NCBI GenBank assembly: GCA_002343845.1
Contig: DDSQ01000145.1
Coordinates: 16,113-42,116, forward strand
DNA: 26,004 nucleotides
Reading direction: 5' to 3'
From: Planctomycetes bacterium UBA2386
GTDB taxonomy: Bacteria > Planctomycetota > UBA1135 > UBA2386
In this document: in pieces, positions 24,265 to 26,004 of the stretch
Layout: each line of letters begins with the position of its first letter
How positions within the stretch are numbered: the first letter of the stretch is position 1
The notes under the pieces: generated by a model
The model's input: the letters and a program-made list of their open reading frames with translations, nothing else
The model's database searches: none
What the model was told of the DNA's origin: nothing
Program-made: the position numbers and the translations under genes

Positions 24265-24602
24265 CCGCAGCCCTGCTGGTCCTGTGCACGGCCCCGGCGC
24301 AGACCGACGTCGCCGGCCGGCTTGCTGCTGCACCGCTGGCTCGCGCGCTCGTCGAGGAGGGGATCTGCGCCTGCGTGAACGTGCTGCCGGGCGTGACGTC
24401 GGTGTTCCGCTGGCAGGGCCGCGTCGACGTCGCCGACGAGTCTCTGCTCGTGCTGAAGACGACGACCACGATGCGCGAGCGCCTGCGCTCGCGCATCGTG
24501 CAGCTGCACCCCTACGAGGTGCCCGAGATCGTCGAGGTGGCCGTCGACGGCGGCTTGCCTGCCTACCTGCAGTGGTTGTGTGGTGCCGTGGGTGCCAGGT
24601 GA
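24261..24602 (+). CDS. cutA: CutA1 divalent-cation tolerance protein
   Basis: 113 residues, standard CutA1 length. The hallmark sequence is complete: ACVNVLPGVTSVFRWQGRV, then ESLLVLKTTTTMRERL, LHPYEVPEIVEV and a C-terminal YLQWL. CutA1 forms a PII-like trimer in the cytosol, linked to copper and divalent-metal tolerance, though its biochemical role is debated. ATG 24261 overlaps the phosphoesterase stop (ATGA). The next gene starts 7 bases after its stop. Confidence 0.95.
   Translation: MTAALLVLCTAPAQTDVAGRLAAAPLARALVEEGICACVNVLPGVTSVFRWQGRVDVADESLLVLKTTTTMRERLRSRIVQLHPYEVPEIVEVAVDGGLPAYLQWLCGAVGAR
24596..24602 (+). promoter_or_regulatory. Ribosome binding site of the transporter gene
   Basis: AGGTGAG spans the cutA stop, seven bases before ATG 24610. 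A GTG at 24599 in another frame stops after five codons, so ATG 24610 is the start. Confidence 0.7.
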
Positions 24603-24609
24603 GCGGGGC

Positions 24610-26004
24610 ATGGTGACCCCGCCCGTTCTGACCGAACGCGACGTGCACTGGCGCCGCATCCTGGTGGCGTTGGCGATCGCGGCGGTCTGCGCCTGGCTCG
24701 GTGGTCGGCTGCCGTTCGCGGACGGCACCGACCCGGGCCCGGCGCAGCGGCTGCTGTTCGTCACCGCCCTGACCACGTCGTGCTGGTTGCTGGGGGCGAT
24801 GCCGATCGCCGCCGCGGCGATGCTGCCGCTGGCCCTGCTGCCGCTGCTCGGCGTGCAGTCGACCGCCGAACTCGCGCGCGGCTACGGCGATCCGATCCTG
24901 TGGCTGTTCGGCGGTGGCTTCGTGTTGGCGCAGGCCGTCGAACGCTGCGGCCTGCATCGCCGGTTCGCGCTCGGCGTGGTGCGCGCGCTCGGCGCCAACC
25001 CGCGCCGCCTCGTGACCGGGTTCTTCCTCGCCGCCGTCGGCGTGTCGATGTGGATCAACAACACCGCCGTGGCGCTGCTGCTGCTGCCGATCGGCGCCGT
25101 GCTGGTGCAACGCATGCGGGCGCTCGACGAACTGCCGGCCCGCGCCATGTCGAACTTCGGCGCCTGCGTGATGTGCGCGATCGCGTTCGGCGCGTCGATC
25201 GGCGGCATGGCCACGCCGATCGGCACTGCGCCCAACGCGATCTTCTTCGCCAACTACGAGCCGATGGTCGCAGCCGGCGCGCGGCCGGTGTCGTTCCTGA
25301 CCTGGATGCTGGCGATCACGCCGTTCGCGGTGTTGTTGGCACTGCTCTCGAGCCAGGTGCTGGTGCGGTTCGCCCTGCCGGTGCCGGGGATTCGCCTGCG
25401 CGGCGGCGAGCAACTGCTGCAGGAGGCGCGCGCGCTGTCGAAGTGGAGCCCGGCCGAACGACGCACCGCCGCGGTGTTCGGGCTCGCGGTGGTGGCGTGG
25501 ATCACTCGCGGCGACGTGCAGCTCGGCGGCGGCGAAGTGCTGCACGGCTGGGCGCACTGGCTGGTGCCCACGGGCCAGCGCGACCGCTACATCGCCGACG
25601 GTTCGGTCGCGGTGTTCGCCGCGATCCTGGCGTTCCTGGTCCCGGCCGGCACGCCGGATCGCAAGGCGCTCGTCGACTGGGAGACTGCGCGCAAGCTGCC
25701 GTTCGACCTGCTGCTGCTGCTCGGCGGCGGCATCGCGATGGCCGACGCGTTCGGGCCGACCGGCCTGTCGGCGGCCTTTGGCGCGGCGCTCGAGCCGATG
25801 ATCGATGCGATGCACCCGGCGCTGTTCCTGTTGGTGATGGTCGTGCTGGTGACGCTGCTGTCGGAGGTCGCGAGCAACACCGCCGTGGCGACGCTACTGC
25901 TGCCGATCCTCGCCGCGGGGGCGAAGACGGCCGGTCTCGACCCGCTGGTGCTGATGCTGCCCGCGGTGCTCGCGGCGTCGTGCGGCTTCATGCTGCCGGT
26001 GGCC
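24610..26004 (+). CDS. DASS/SLC13-family sodium-coupled anion transporter, 3' end outside the window
   Basis: 465 codons are visible without a stop. The inner-membrane protein carries both inverted-repeat signature motifs of the divalent anion:sodium symporters: WINNTAVALLLLPI at 148-161 and SEVASNTAVATLLLPI from 418, the Ser-Asn-Thr type sites that bind sodium and carboxylate. ATPIGTAPNAI at 201-211 and DPILWLFGGGFVLAQAVER are further family marks. The window ends at SCGFMLPVA, just before the second family TPPN motif, so only the last helix or two should be missing. Substrates in the family are dicarboxylates, citrate, sulfate or phosphate; I cannot choose. It is probably transcribed with cutA. 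Confidence 0.92.
   Translation, partial: MVTPPVLTERDVHWRRILVALAIAAVCAWLGGRLPFADGTDPGPAQRLLFVTALTTSCWLLGAMPIAAAAMLPLALLPLLGVQSTAELARGYGDPILWLFGGGFVLAQAVERCGLHRRFALGVVRALGANPRRLVTGFFLAAVGVSMWINNTAVALLLLPIGAVLVQRMRALDELPARAMSNFGACVMCAIAFGASIGGMATPIGTAPNAIFFANYEPMVAAGARPVSFLTWMLAITPFAVLLALLSSQVLVRFALPVPGIRLRGGEQLLQEARALSKWSPAERRTAAVFGLAVVAWITRGDVQLGGGEVLHGWAHWLVPTGQRDRYIADGSVAVFAAILAFLVPAGTPDRKALVDWETARKLPFDLLLLLGGGIAMADAFGPTGLSAAFGAALEPMIDAMHPALFLLVMVVLVTLLSEVASNTAVATLLLPILAAGAKTAGLDPLVLMLPAVLAASCGFMLPVA

Noticed and set aside
23176..25815. Minus-strand open frame of about 880 codons opposite nrnA to the transporter
   Set aside because: The plus strand has four well-conserved families here; the minus frame is Arg/His/Gln-rich and featureless.

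Overview
This window is uniformly GC-rich bacterial chromosome with tightly packed genes. I recognise 20 protein-coding genes; the first is cut at its 5' end and the last at its 3' end. I see no rRNA, tRNA, insertion sequence, prophage or CRISPR array. A planctomycete-like bacterium is the most likely source. The pointers are a type IV pilus cluster with a long-tailed prepilin, many TPR and HEAT-like proteins with a single N-terminal anchor, a TMTC-like membrane glycosyltransferase, weak or absent Shine-Dalgarno sites, and large lipoproteins with SbsA-like Ig domains and glycine-rich tails. This is inference from gene content; Myxococcota or Acidobacteriota cannot be excluded.

Layout. (1) Bases 1-3587, plus strand: the end of the pilB ATPase gene, pilC, an anchored TPR protein and a type IV prepilin, closed by a strong intrinsic terminator at 3633-3680. 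(2) Bases 3729-7764, plus strand: a GT2 glycosyltransferase, a GT4 glycosyltransferase and a TMTC-like GT-C/TPR membrane protein, coupled by 4-base overlaps. (3) A tatD-family nuclease on the minus strand, converging with and overlapping the GT-C gene, and divergent from an anchored TPR protein gene. (4) A minus-strand pair, cystathionine beta-synthase and an AlkD-like HEAT protein with a basic tail, coupled by ATGA. (5) A plus-strand run of an unrecognised 520-residue protein with Arg- and His-rich tracts, mogA, and a DUF4863/4-hydroxylaminobenzoate-lyase-like cupin. (6) A minus-strand anchored HEAT-like protein. (7) After a 382-base gap, a plus-strand run to the window end: two tandem paralogous giant lipoproteins, an amidohydrolase-type deaminase, an NrnA-like DHH phosphoesterase, a calcineurin-like phosphoesterase, cutA and a truncated DASS/SLC13 transporter.

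How the genes may work together. Block 1 is pilus or type II secretion assembly machinery with its substrate. Block 2 has the parts of a lipid-linked-sugar glycosylation pathway (a polyprenyl-phosphate sugar synthase-like GT2 plus a GT-C enzyme that would use such a donor). Its position directly behind the prepilin suggests surface or pilin glycosylation, although the terminator shows separate transcription. Block 7 joins surface lipoproteins to housekeeping nucleotide and metal genes; its overlaps imply co-translation rather than shared function. The most novel material is the tandem lipoprotein family, with a conserved five-cysteine cluster, two Ig-like domains and glycine-rich blocks, followed by the AlkD-like protein that seems to have lost its catalytic residues and gained a histone-like tail.
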